NCBI GenBank assembly: GCA_044445605.1
Contig: JBIOEA010000051.1
Span: 1-9,743 of the forward strand
Length of the DNA stretch: 9,743 nt
Source: CAWKDC01 sp044445605
Lineage (GTDB): Bacteria > Pseudomonadota > Gammaproteobacteria > JABCZS01
Direction of reading: 5' to 3'
Both the position numbers and the translations under genes were made by a program. Below, one piece after another: positions 1 through 6,936 of this stretch. The stretch's first letter is position 1, and each line of letters begins with the position of its first letter. The notes beneath the pieces were generated by a model. It did not search any database. It was given only the letters and a program-made list of their open reading frames with translations, and had not been told where the DNA came from.

Positions 1-58
1 GATTTTAAGAGCTATAAGATGGATGAATGCATTTGAATTTGAATTAATGTAAAATTAT

Positions 59-87
59 TTGACAAGCGCATTGTTATTCGTTTTAAT
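59..87 (+). promoter_or_regulatory. Sigma70-like promoter motif (TTGACA-N17-TTTAAT)
   Basis: A perfect -35 hexamer TTGACA at 59-64 is followed after 17 bp by TTTAAT at 82-87. AGAGG at 90-94 could serve as a ribosome-binding site, but no convincing reading frame starts after it. The motif lies in A/T-rich sequence just before the surviving transporter fragment, so it may be fortuitous. Confidence 0.3.
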
Positions 88-533
88 GTAGAGGTAATTG
101 GGCAAGAGTAGACAATTTACAGAACAAAAAACGCTTTATCTGGTCGACGCTGATTGGTTTGGCTACATTATTCTGGGTCATTATTTTTACGATAATATTG
201 ACGTTGTTTTTTGAAGATCAATTTCACATGGAAAAATACTATACACCAAGCGATGCTCTCACCAGCTTCTGGATAGGCAGTGCGGTCTTAGGATTATTGT
301 GTTCCTGGATGGGTGCATTTTTATGGAATAAGGCGAGCCTGTATTTGCCTGTTTCACTCGCTGGTCAGTTGACGGTATTTGAAACAATTTTCGGTGTGAT
401 ATTTGTTTATATTATTAGCCAGAGTTTTCCATCGCCACTCGAGGTCGTTGGCATCTTGATTTTATTAGCCGGGGTGGTCGTTGGCATTCGGCATTTCTCG
501 AAAAAGAATGTGAAGCAAATAACACCACACTAA
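87..533 (+). pseudogene. DMT/EamA-family transporter, C-terminal remnant
   Basis: The frame is open from 87 to the TAA at 531-533. It encodes the last part of a drug/metabolite transporter (EamA-like) of the inner membrane. Visible are a membrane segment around the WSTLIGLATLFW stretch, a hydrophobic segment beginning SFWIGSAVLGLL, then PVSLAGQLTVFETIFGVIF and a last helix VVGILILLAGVVVG with a basic tail (HFSKK). PVSLAGQL and the E of FETIFG are typical of the second EamA repeat. Whole family members are about 300 residues with ten helices; only about 148 codons are here. The same frame has TAA at 84 and further stops upstream. The only in-frame start of any kind is TTG at 159, which lies inside a membrane helix and has no ribosome-binding site. 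Frame 2 upstream reads NYLTSALLFVLM before a stop and might be a frameshifted continuation. I therefore call it a truncated or decayed gene. It ends 3 bp from the convergent gene at 537. Confidence 0.6.
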
Positions 534-536
534 CCG

Positions 537-1025
537 TCAGGGATACAATCCGATCAATTCAGCCTGATCCAATACATGTGATTTCATCGCCTTCATAATT
601 TGGTTTAACGATGCGGGGTTAGGCAGATCTAACATCGTATCCAATGCATACAATTTAAAGTGATAATGATGGGTTCCGCTGGGTGGGCAAGGCCCGCCAT
701 AGTTCTGATTGCCCCATGTATTGGTGCCCCCGATACCTTGTTGATTACCCTGATCAAACTCTGTCACCGAGCCAGGAATATTGTAAACAACCCAATGAAC
801 CCAGGTTCTCACGGGAGCATCTGGGTCATCCACGATCAGAACGAAGCTTTGTGTGTTGGCGGGTGCATTTTCCCAGGTCAACGCGGGGGAGGTATCTCCG
901 CCATGGCAAGTGAATTTATCGGGAATATGGCCGTCGAAATCGGGACTATTTAAGGTGAATGCAGTTGCCTGGGACATAAATAAGCATCCTGATAAGAGTA
1001 TGGATATGAGCGTGGGGTGGTTCAT
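537..1025 (-). CDS. YbhB/YbcL-type PEBP (Raf kinase inhibitor-like) protein, exported
   Basis: 162 residues, a normal length for bacterial phosphatidylethanolamine-binding-protein relatives with a leader. The family signatures are clear: the anion-pocket motif DDPDAP at 66-71, VHWVVYNIP at 76-84, and GPCPPSGTHHYHFKLYALD at 111-129. The N-terminus (about residues 1-22, ending SQATA) is a signal peptide, so the mature protein would be periplasmic. An LSGC lipobox at 11-14 leaves open lipidation at Cys14, but the n-region lacks lysine or arginine. Cys40 and Cys113 could form a disulfide. The E. coli homologues YbhB and YbcL have no settled enzymatic function, so I assign none. ATG at 1025 is the only reasonable start, since the next Met (17) is inside the leader. 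There is no Shine-Dalgarno sequence before it; a -10 element ends 7 bp upstream, which suggests a leaderless transcript. It is divergent from the dihydrouridine synthase gene. Confidence 0.9.
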   Translation of the reverse strand: MNHPTLISILLSGCLFMSQATAFTLNSPDFDGHIPDKFTCHGGDTSPALTWENAPANTQSFVLIVDDPDAPVRTWVHWVVYNIPGSVTEFDQGNQQGIGGTNTWGNQNYGGPCPPSGTHHYHFKLYALDTMLDLPNPASLNQIMKAMKSHVLDQAELIGLYP

Positions 1026-1032
1026 GGATATG

Positions 1033-1062
1033 AGTATAGGACATGAAATGATACAATAACAA
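1033..1062 (-). promoter_or_regulatory. Promoter for the PEBP gene (TTGTTA-N18-TATACT)
   Basis: Read on the minus strand, TTGTTA (1062-1057) is followed after 18 bp by TATACT (1038-1033), five of six matches to the consensus -10. A start site about 7 bp further on falls at about 1026, next to the ATG at 1025. The mRNA would be essentially leaderless. The -35 hexamer abuts the -10 element of the opposite promoter. Confidence 0.5.
1049..1057 (+). promoter_or_regulatory. Extended -10 promoter for the dihydrouridine synthase gene
   Basis: TGATACAAT at 1049-1057 fits the extended -10 form TGnTATAAT with one substitution. No good -35 is visible at the normal distance, which extended -10 promoters tolerate. 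The expected start site, 7 bp after the last T, is about 1064, the A of the ATG. No Shine-Dalgarno sequence precedes that ATG. Confidence 0.5.
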
Positions 1063-1063
1063 C

Positions 1064-2083
1064 ATGATTAAACCACTCGTGATAGCACAAGATACATATA
1101 CGCACAATCTCGTGCAAGGGCCGCTTGCTGGCGTGAGCTGTGCGCCGTTTCGCGCATTGGCATGGCAGCATAGTAAGCCTGCATTTTCTTACACAGAGAT
1201 GATTTCCTGCAAAACATTAATACATCAATCGAAAAGCTCGCACATTCGTTTTGTTCAAAAAGCTCCGCATGAAGGCCCGGTATGTTTTCAGTTGTCGGCG
1301 AAAGATCCGAAAGAGCTTGGCCTGGGCACTAAAATCGTCACAGATTACGGTGCTGATTTAATTGATTTAAACTGCGGTTGCCCTGTCAAAAAAATTCGTA
1401 GCAAGGGCGCGGGCTCGCATTTATTGTCCGAGCCCACAAAGATATATCAATTAATACGTGCGATGAAAGCAAACACGGATCGCCCGGTCTCAATTAAAAT
1501 TCGGGTGGATGCGCGCAGCGATGATCAATTCAATGAAGACATTGCGAAATCGGTAGCCGACGCGGGTGCAGATTTTATCACGGTGCACGGGCGGCATTGG
1601 ACGGAAGGCTACGATGTTTCATGTTCATACGATGATATTAGATTTTTTGTCGAATCATTAAAGATTCCGGTGATAGGTAATGGCGATATTGCCTGTGCTG
1701 AATCATTGCGCAAAATGTTACAAACCGGCTGTGCAGGTGCGATGATAGGCCGTGCGGGTGTTGGTCAACCGTGGATCATTGCGCAACTGATAGCAGAGCT
1801 TCAAGAAACACCTTTTCAAAAACCATCCATTCAAGAAATCGGCGAAATGTTTTTAACGCACGTCAAAGCGTTATCCGAATTGTTACAAACCGAAAAATTT
1901 GCGATTATTCAAGCACGCAAGTTTGCTAAATATTATGCACGAACGATGCCACATAAACAGGCTTTTTTCGATGCGCTAACCCAATGCGATTCTATCGTTC
2001 TATTAACTGAAGTAGTGAGGAAAACCTATGTACCCCCTGCACCAATACATTTTTCATCAACAACAAATAATTTCATTGACTAA
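1064..2083 (+). CDS. tRNA-dihydrouridine synthase, DusB-like
   Basis: 339 residues, the usual size for an FMN- and NADPH-dependent Dus enzyme, which reduces uridine to dihydrouridine in tRNA loops. TIM-barrel motifs appear in order: the FMN-loop motif GPLAGVSCAPFRALAW at 19-34 (usually AP-M-AGVTD), YTEM at 43-46, CFQLSAKDP at 74-82, DLNCGCPVKKI at 101-111 with the catalytic cysteine as Cys106, AGSHLL at 116-121, SIKIR at 143-147 (Lys145), TVHGR at 173-177 (His175), IGNGDI at 204-209 and GAMIGRAGVGQPWI at 225-238. The C-terminal part is the helical tRNA-binding domain. The GCPVKK motif favours a DusB/NifR3-type enzyme over DusA or DusC, but the sequence is divergent, so I give no gene letter. 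No fis gene follows, unlike the common dusB-fis pair. Start ATG 1064 has no Shine-Dalgarno sequence and is probably leaderless. The 3' end overlaps the next gene by 56 bp. Confidence 0.9.
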   Translation: MIKPLVIAQDTYTHNLVQGPLAGVSCAPFRALAWQHSKPAFSYTEMISCKTLIHQSKSSHIRFVQKAPHEGPVCFQLSAKDPKELGLGTKIVTDYGADLIDLNCGCPVKKIRSKGAGSHLLSEPTKIYQLIRAMKANTDRPVSIKIRVDARSDDQFNEDIAKSVADAGADFITVHGRHWTEGYDVSCSYDDIRFFVESLKIPVIGNGDIACAESLRKMLQTGCAGAMIGRAGVGQPWIIAQLIAELQETPFQKPSIQEIGEMFLTHVKALSELLQTEKFAIIQARKFAKYYARTMPHKQAFFDALTQCDSIVLLTEVVRKTYVPPAPIHFSSTTNNFID

Positions 2084-2723
2084 ATATGTTGCAGAATTGT
2101 TGAGCGTTGTCACTGCTCGACATAATGTTATCATGAATCATGATGGCGCTAATCCGGTCCTGGTAAATCATTCACGTGAGTTGTATATTTTTACAAGCAA
2201 TTTATCTAAAGAATCAAATGTCCAAAAAATGAAAGATGGTGCACAGAGAATAATAGAAGAATGCATGCGAGATGGTGGAGGGCTTGCATTGCTGATGGCA
2301 GCTTCGGTCGAAGCAGAGATGATTCTCAGTGAGTTATTGCAAAAAGGAGCTCCAGTGGACTACACGAGCCGTACAGGAAGTACTGCTCTGACCTATGCGG
2401 CGCATAATGGCAATAGTGCGATGTGCAGTGCTTTGATTACAAAAGGCGCCAACCTTAATGCGTCATGGAATACAACGAATGAGCGTAATGAACCATACGC
2501 GGTTACCCCACTTGTCTCAGCCGCTTTGACAGGCAAGCGGAACGTTGTACAATTACTGATTGAATCGGGTGCAACAGCAGCGACAGGAACACAGACAGAT
2601 CAGCTAGTGCGTGACTATGTGGGCATTCATTTGCCTAATATCATGTCCATGCTCAATCGAGCAGAACACCAGGAGGACATTCAGCAACCGCCTCACAAAA
2701 AACGAATAATAGATAGAAGCTAA
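2028..2723 (+). CDS. Ankyrin-repeat protein
   Basis: 231 residues with three recognisable ankyrin units: about 84-115 (LALLMAAS...LLQKGAPVDYTS), 118-148 (STALTYAAHNGN...LITKGANLNA) and 159-188 (TPLVSAALTGKRNVVQLLIESGATAA). Residues 1-80 are not recognised. The tail is basic (PPHKKRIIDRS). Ankyrin repeats are protein-binding scaffolds; in Legionella and Coxiella many such proteins are Dot/Icm-secreted effectors, but nothing here proves secretion, and no signal peptide or membrane helix is seen. ATG 2028 is chosen because GTGAGG at 2015-2020 gives a Shine-Dalgarno sequence with 7 nt spacing. This start lies inside the dus gene in another frame, so the two are probably co-transcribed. Later Met codons (36, 68) lack a ribosome-binding site. 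The stop overlaps the convergent gene's stop by 4 bp. Confidence 0.8.
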   Translation: MYPLHQYIFHQQQIISLTKYVAELLSVVTARHNVIMNHDGANPVLVNHSRELYIFTSNLSKESNVQKMKDGAQRIIEECMRDGGGLALLMAASVEAEMILSELLQKGAPVDYTSRTGSTALTYAAHNGNSAMCSALITKGANLNASWNTTNERNEPYAVTPLVSAALTGKRNVVQLLIESGATAATGTQTDQLVRDYVGIHLPNIMSMLNRAEHQEDIQQPPHKKRIIDRS

Positions 2724-2741
2724 TCTATCCTCTTTTTATTC
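2699..2741. terminator. Candidate bidirectional terminator made from two overlapping gene ends
   Basis: GATAGA at 2712-2717 and TCTATC at 2724-2729 form a 6-bp stem with a 6-nt loop centred on the two overlapping stop codons. An A-rich arm (2699-2704) lies on one side and CTCTTTTTATT on the other, so either strand ends in a U-rich run. The stem is A/T-rich and weak. The symmetry also makes both proteins end in a similar KKR(I)ID peptide. Confidence 0.4.
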
Positions 2742-4771
2742 ATCAATGATGATAAATCCACCGCTTCACTTGCTGCTCGCGAGAAAAGAATGGTTTCATT
2801 AAGGGCTTTATCGATCTGAATTTCTGGGAAATCTGTCTTCGCATGCTCGAATTCTTTTTGAGTAGTGATAAACGGGCCGGGTTTGATCACGGATTTATTT
2901 CCTTTTATGGGCGCGCAATAAATATCATATAAAAACACTTTTTCACCCTCTGACTCGGCATAAACAAACAATTGAAGTTGGTCATGATTAGCAATGGCAT
3001 TCTTGACAGATTCTTTGGATAATGCCTTCCCAGGAATAGCAATGGGGCGAACTTTTATGCAATGATTTTTATCCCGAACCTCAAGCGCCTTTCCCCAATC
3101 CTGTGAAAAAATATCTAAAATATAATCCACCAATTTTGCTTTTGACCGCGGCAATAATGTCGTGCTTGTGCAAGGTTTAATGCTGGTGGCAGACAATTCG
3201 AATTCAATGGATTTGTTGAGCACATGGTCGGTCCATGACAACGAATACTGCACAAATGCGCACGGTAAAAGACGATTAAAACACTCCGTGTTGGTCATGA
3301 TGTCTTGAAGTATTTCTAGTGACGGGTTTTTTAACCTGATACGGGTTGATAGCCGGCGGTACGCTAATGAATGTTTTGTCACCAGAGCAGCGGTTTTGCT
3401 GATATCATTTCCCGTGATTTCATAACAGCATTGTGGCGTAAAAGCGGCCAGTGTCGATAATTTCGCTATATTCACTGGATCATCTGATGCAATGACCAAT
3501 TTGCTGCTTCCCATCAGGTAAAGCATTAACATTGTTTGCCGGCGGTTGAGTGTTCCGCATGTGATGCGCACTTCAGAAACTTTTGGTAAATTCCCCATGC
3601 ACAATAAATAGGCTAACCATTCAGTACCGGCAGTAGCGTTTTCTGACAATCGTAAATTGACGGGAAATAACTGCACGTGTTCTGTATTGATTGATCCCAT
3701 GACTTCCTGATGCTTCACGCGTTCAGCATTATTGCAAAAAGATACGGCGGCTCCAAGCAATATTTTATTGGCCTGAAAAGACAGCTTATTTAATATGTCG
3801 GGTTTCGCATGCAAGGCAATCCATTGGAGGCCCAGTGGTTCAGGGGCAATGTTTGTTAGAATACAAGTAAGCAGTTCAGGGTTAGCCTGTTCACCGATGA
3901 TGATGCCATTCATTTTGGTGGCAATATCCTCTTGCAAGCTTGGGTTGCCTCCAGCGTAAAATATCATGAGCAACTCCACATGTGCTTCTTTTTCTTTTTG
4001 AGGTAGAAATGTGATGCCTTCCGAAGCAATCATGTCGACACGTTTTACATATCGACGCAATGTTTTTTGTCTTTCCGTGGGGATTTCTAAAGGATAATCG
4101 ATAGCCTGAGCAATTTTATTGGCCGTCGCATTGACATAGGAAAGGCCGGGGACATGGCTCATCAGCCAGCCCGTTTGCGCACTAATCGTATTGACGGCTT
4201 GAAATGCTTTGGTTTGATGTGTGGTATAAAAGGAGTCCTCAGCCATTGAAAGTATATTTTTTTTAATGGACTCGACAGGGAGGTTCATCAGTGAAGCAGA
4301 CGCTCTGGCACACTGCCCCACCCGGACACGATAACTGATTCTCTTGAAAATATCCTGAAGCATTGCTGACATGTTATTTTTTTCATGATAAGTTTTTAAC
4401 CAGTCGCGCTTTTCTGAATGGCCTATGTAGAATGGGAAATATCTTTCTAATTGTGCTTGAATATTCGCTATGCTCTCAAGACTATGGTTTTGCAGGATAT
4501 ATAAGCAGATGCAGCGTGTAAATTTTTCGAGTGCTAATAGATGTGTTTGATCATCGGGCTTTATTAATGACACATAATGAGACAGTGTGAGTTGCAGTCG
4601 CACAAGATCTGCATTTTCTCCACTCAAAAGGTATTCGATATAGGTGATGTTTTTTTTAGTGTCACCGGTTATTGAGGGTACGTTTACGGTTTCTCGTCTC
4701 AAAAATTGGTTAGGGTCTTGCGTGTCGAGCTTATCGAGTCCTTCGAAGGGAATATTTTTCGCGTTGAACAT
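2720..4771 (-). CDS. Large protein of unknown function, paralogue of the upstream gene
   Basis: 683 residues, mostly predicted helical and soluble, with no signal peptide and no clear membrane helix. I do not recognise a family. It is a diverged paralogue of the gene at 4802-6760. Shared blocks in the same order are IEYLL at 45-49, KFTRCICLYILQ at 83-94, LQDIFKRISYRVRVG at 138-152, FYTTHQ at 181-186, a hydrophobic VPGL-to-KIAQAIDY stretch at 207-226, AHVELL at 263-268, IAPEPLG at 308-314, EWLAYLLCMG at 384-393, YLMGSSKLVIAS at 418-429, VRPIAIP at 574-580 and LFVYAESEGEKVFLYDI at 601-617. The C-terminus reads SLMNKKRID. ATG 4771 is chosen over the GTG at 4777, because that GTG is part of a perfect Shine-Dalgarno AGGAGGT whose spacing fits the ATG. 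It lies 30 bp downstream of its paralogue and is probably in the same operon. Secretion as an effector is possible but unproven. Confidence 0.75.
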   Translation of the reverse strand: MFNAKNIPFEGLDKLDTQDPNQFLRRETVNVPSITGDTKKNITYIEYLLSGENADLVRLQLTLSHYVSLIKPDDQTHLLALEKFTRCICLYILQNHSLESIANIQAQLERYFPFYIGHSEKRDWLKTYHEKNNMSAMLQDIFKRISYRVRVGQCARASASLMNLPVESIKKNILSMAEDSFYTTHQTKAFQAVNTISAQTGWLMSHVPGLSYVNATANKIAQAIDYPLEIPTERQKTLRRYVKRVDMIASEGITFLPQKEKEAHVELLMIFYAGGNPSLQEDIATKMNGIIIGEQANPELLTCILTNIAPEPLGLQWIALHAKPDILNKLSFQANKILLGAAVSFCNNAERVKHQEVMGSINTEHVQLFPVNLRLSENATAGTEWLAYLLCMGNLPKVSEVRITCGTLNRRQTMLMLYLMGSSKLVIASDDPVNIAKLSTLAAFTPQCCYEITGNDISKTAALVTKHSLAYRRLSTRIRLKNPSLEILQDIMTNTECFNRLLPCAFVQYSLSWTDHVLNKSIEFELSATSIKPCTSTTLLPRSKAKLVDYILDIFSQDWGKALEVRDKNHCIKVRPIAIPGKALSKESVKNAIANHDQLQLFVYAESEGEKVFLYDIYCAPIKGNKSVIKPGPFITTQKEFEHAKTDFPEIQIDKALNETILFSRAASEAVDLSSLMNKKRID

Positions 4772-4776
4772 GGTCA

Positions 4777-4782
4777 CCTCCT
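4777..4782 (-). promoter_or_regulatory. Strong ribosome-binding site that decides the start of the 683-residue protein
   Basis: AGGAGG on the minus strand (4782-4777), continuing as AGGAGGTGA, is an almost full complement of the 16S anti-Shine-Dalgarno. It stands 5 nt before ATG 4771. The upstream in-frame GTG (4777-4775) overlaps it and so cannot be the main start. This is the strongest ribosome-binding site I noticed in the window and predicts high translation of the second paralogue. Confidence 0.8.
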
Positions 4783-4801
4783 GTGATCTATTAAGTTTAG
4801 A

Positions 4802-6760
4802 CTATCTTCGGTGAGGGCTGGGGCTCCTATCTTTTGATGAGGTACCGTTATTACGGGTGGGGTAATACGTTTGATGAGATCCCGTAACGGGTTTGAATTC
4901 GGGAAACTGTTCTGTCAATTTTTGTGGTTTTCCATAGCCAAGCTTGCTAAAAAAGCCTTTCTCGACAGCGTCTGGCAGGATATTGATGTCATATAAAAAC
5001 TGTTTCTTATTCGCAGCATCTTCCGTATAGATGAGCAGCCATTGACAACCAGAGGTAGGTTTGATTTGGCTACAGTGTATCTTGTCAATTTTCTTATTGT
5101 CTACAACAGCGAACGGGCGCACAAAATCTTTTTTTGGTGTGGGTAGCTCAGACCAGTGTTGTGGAAATGCCAGAATGAGTAACCGCAGGAATTCTTCTAC
5201 TGCTTCGCTGTTGCGCAGCGTCAGTGTGCCAGGGTTTATGTCTGTTCGAGACAGGGTTAAATCTATTGTAATACCTTTGGATGTGATGATATGGTAGTAG
5301 AGTTGGGTTTCAGGCGCTGTTCCATTGAAAAGATCGGCATTTTTCAGCAGGGTACAAATGTCAGCGTCGGATAATGATCGTGCCACGTTGAGTGTTGTGA
5401 TGCCCACACTTTGTGCATGAGCAGTCATGGTATCAATGATGACTTCACCTAAGTTTAATTGTGTGTTTTTGAAAGTACATTTCAAAGGCAATGGCGATAG
5501 TATGGCATCATAAATAGGGGCTGTTGATGATAGCACCAGCTTGGGGCTGCCCATTAAATAGGAGAGAAGCATATGCTCTTGCAGGCTGATCTTATCGTAA
5601 TGAATTCGGACGTTTTTAATTTTTGTAAAAGGGCCCATGCATAAGAGATAAGCTAACCAGCGGTCAGCACCAGCGGCGTACGCGTTAAATACAAAGCTCT
5701 CGCTGCTGGGCTCAAATTGAACTTGAATCTTAGTAATGATATTGTTGATGGTTTGTTGATCTAGCTCTCGTAAAAAATGAGTACACGATTTTAGTAGATG
5801 CATGCATGATGTTGGGTTTAATTCAGTCAGTATATTCGAGGGGCTAGACTGCATGTCATACATTGCCGCGCCCAAGGGTTCTGGCGCAAATGTTTTGAGT
5901 ATGAATGCATGAAGTTCAATGTCATTGGGATGGTGTTCGAAAATTTTATCGATGCGCCACGCGATGTCTTTTCGTAAATTATTGTTGCCTTCAAAATACA
6001 TAAATGATAGCAGTTCGATGTGTGCTTTTTTATCGGGGGGAGTATAGAGGACAATGTCTTTTCCGTGCTGATGCAGGGTCCGAATGAGTCGCGCATAGGT
6101 AAGCAATTGGAGGGTTCTACCTGTGGAGGTGATTTCATCATAACCTACTGCGGAGGCGACTTTTTGCACAGCGCCCGTAACAGTGCCCAGCAAGGGGACC
6201 CCTTGCAGGTATTGCGACGTTTTCGCGGTGATTTGATTTAAGGTATTCACTTCCGCCCTTTGATGAGTGGCATAAAGAGGATGTACGGCCATCGTTCTGA
6301 GGTATTGTGTTTTGTGATTAACGTTTTCAACGACAGATAAGCTATCGACATCACCCATCAGCATCCCAATCTTGATGCGTAAGCTTGTTCTCGTGAAAAT
6401 CTCGTGCAGTGAAGTAGGGAGATTTAATTCTTTCGTAAGGGATTCATTAAGCTCAGGAAAATACTCAGACGGGTTATGATTGATATGTGCAATCGTGTCG
6501 AGATCTTTCGTTTGAATAATATTCCTGCAGATGAGGCGAATAAATTTAGCTAAGGCGAGTTTATACAGGTCAGCCTTCGGCAGTAGTCCTTTTTTCATGA
6601 ACTCAGCGTAAAGGGATAAGCTGTTTTTCAGAATGGCGGGTTCGTGGATGGCGTGTTTGGCGAGATACTCAATGAGCATCATGTTTTCATGTGGTTTAAG
6701 GAAATCATCGACCGTTTTGATGTTATCAACTAACTTTTCTAATGTTTGCCGAGTGACCAT
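4802..6760 (-). CDS. Large protein of unknown function, first gene of paralogous pair
   Basis: 652 residues, helical and soluble in appearance, family not recognised. It shares ordered blocks with the downstream gene: IEYLA at 30-34, KFIRLICRNIIQ at 72-83, LHEIFTRTSLRIKIG at 118-132, LYATHQ at 162-167, AHIELL at 246-251, FAPEPLG at 291-297, RWLAYLLCMG at 367-376, YLMGSPKLVLSS at 401-412, VRPFAV at 547-552 and LLIYTEDAANKKQFLYDI at 575-592. Residues 187-207 (GVPLLGTVTGAVQKVASAVGY) form a glycine- and alanine-rich hydrophobic stretch that could touch a membrane. The C-terminus differs from its paralogue: a Ser/Pro/Arg tail (SSKDRSPSPHRR). ATG 6760 has GGAGA a few bases upstream. The gene leads a two-gene operon and is divergent from the transporter at 6937. 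The tandem arrangement suggests duplication followed by strong divergence. Confidence 0.75.
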   Translation of the reverse strand: MVTRQTLEKLVDNIKTVDDFLKPHENMMLIEYLAKHAIHEPAILKNSLSLYAEFMKKGLLPKADLYKLALAKFIRLICRNIIQTKDLDTIAHINHNPSEYFPELNESLTKELNLPTSLHEIFTRTSLRIKIGMLMGDVDSLSVVENVNHKTQYLRTMAVHPLYATHQRAEVNTLNQITAKTSQYLQGVPLLGTVTGAVQKVASAVGYDEITSTGRTLQLLTYARLIRTLHQHGKDIVLYTPPDKKAHIELLSFMYFEGNNNLRKDIAWRIDKIFEHHPNDIELHAFILKTFAPEPLGAAMYDMQSSPSNILTELNPTSCMHLLKSCTHFLRELDQQTINNIITKIQVQFEPSSESFVFNAYAAGADRWLAYLLCMGPFTKIKNVRIHYDKISLQEHMLLSYLMGSPKLVLSSTAPIYDAILSPLPLKCTFKNTQLNLGEVIIDTMTAHAQSVGITTLNVARSLSDADICTLLKNADLFNGTAPETQLYYHIITSKGITIDLTLSRTDINPGTLTLRNSEAVEEFLRLLILAFPQHWSELPTPKKDFVRPFAVVDNKKIDKIHCSQIKPTSGCQWLLIYTEDAANKKQFLYDINILPDAVEKGFFSKLGYGKPQKLTEQFPEFKPVTGSHQTYYPTRNNGTSSKDRSPSPHRR

Positions 6761-6787
6761 AAGAATCTCCGATAACTACCTATTTTT

Positions 6788-6817
6788 ATTCTACAATTTT
6801 TTGATCTCACTGAGCAA
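6788..6817 (-). promoter_or_regulatory. Candidate promoter of the paralogue operon (TTGCTC-N18-TAGAAT)
   Basis: On the minus strand TTGCTC (6817-6812) and TAGAAT (6793-6788) are separated by 18 bp. The -10 matches five of six consensus bases. Transcription would begin about 20 bp before the ATG, leaving room for the GGAGA ribosome-binding site. Confidence 0.45.
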
Positions 6818-6847
6818 ATGATTTAATGCCTCTCGGAGGGTGCATTC

Positions 6848-6862
6848 TTAACACAACGTTAA
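6848..6862. promoter_or_regulatory. TTAAC-N5-GTTAA palindrome, candidate operator
   Basis: TTAAC at 6848-6852 and GTTAA at 6858-6862 are perfect inverted half-sites separated by 5 bp. The palindrome sits 7 bp upstream of the transporter -35 box and about 30 bp upstream of the -35 of the divergent paralogue operon. Read as direct TTAA blocks, their starts are 11 bp apart, the spacing I recall for the PmrA response-regulator site of Legionella and Coxiella. The flanking bases fit that consensus only partly. Confidence 0.35.
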
Positions 6863-6869
6863 AAATTGG

Positions 6870-6898
6870 TTGACAAGAAAACTGTAATGGGATACAGT
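6870..6898 (+). promoter_or_regulatory. Promoter of the VUT/YhhQ-like transporter operon (TTGACA-N17-TACAGT)
   Basis: A perfect TTGACA at 6870-6875 and TACAGT at 6893-6898 have optimal 17-bp spacing. The start site would be about 6905, giving a leader of about 32 nt with AGGGA at 6927-6931 as ribosome-binding site. I see no preQ1 riboswitch in that leader. Confidence 0.65.
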
Positions 6899-6936
6899 CC
6901 GAAATTGCAAGGATAGAACGAAGAACAGGGATTCAC

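Noticed and set aside
660..1059. Plus-strand reading frames opposite the PEBP gene
   Set aside because: They are antisense shadows of a clearly recognisable protein family on the minus strand.
6826..6845. Imperfect inverted repeat ATGC...GCAT between the divergent promoters as a second operator
   Set aside because: Only the outer four bases pair well; the inner part needs several wobbles and mismatches.
6899..6936. preQ1 riboswitch before the YhhQ-like transporter
   Set aside because: The leader is only about 32 nt and lacks the stem, the C-rich loop and the A-rich tail of the preQ1 aptamers.
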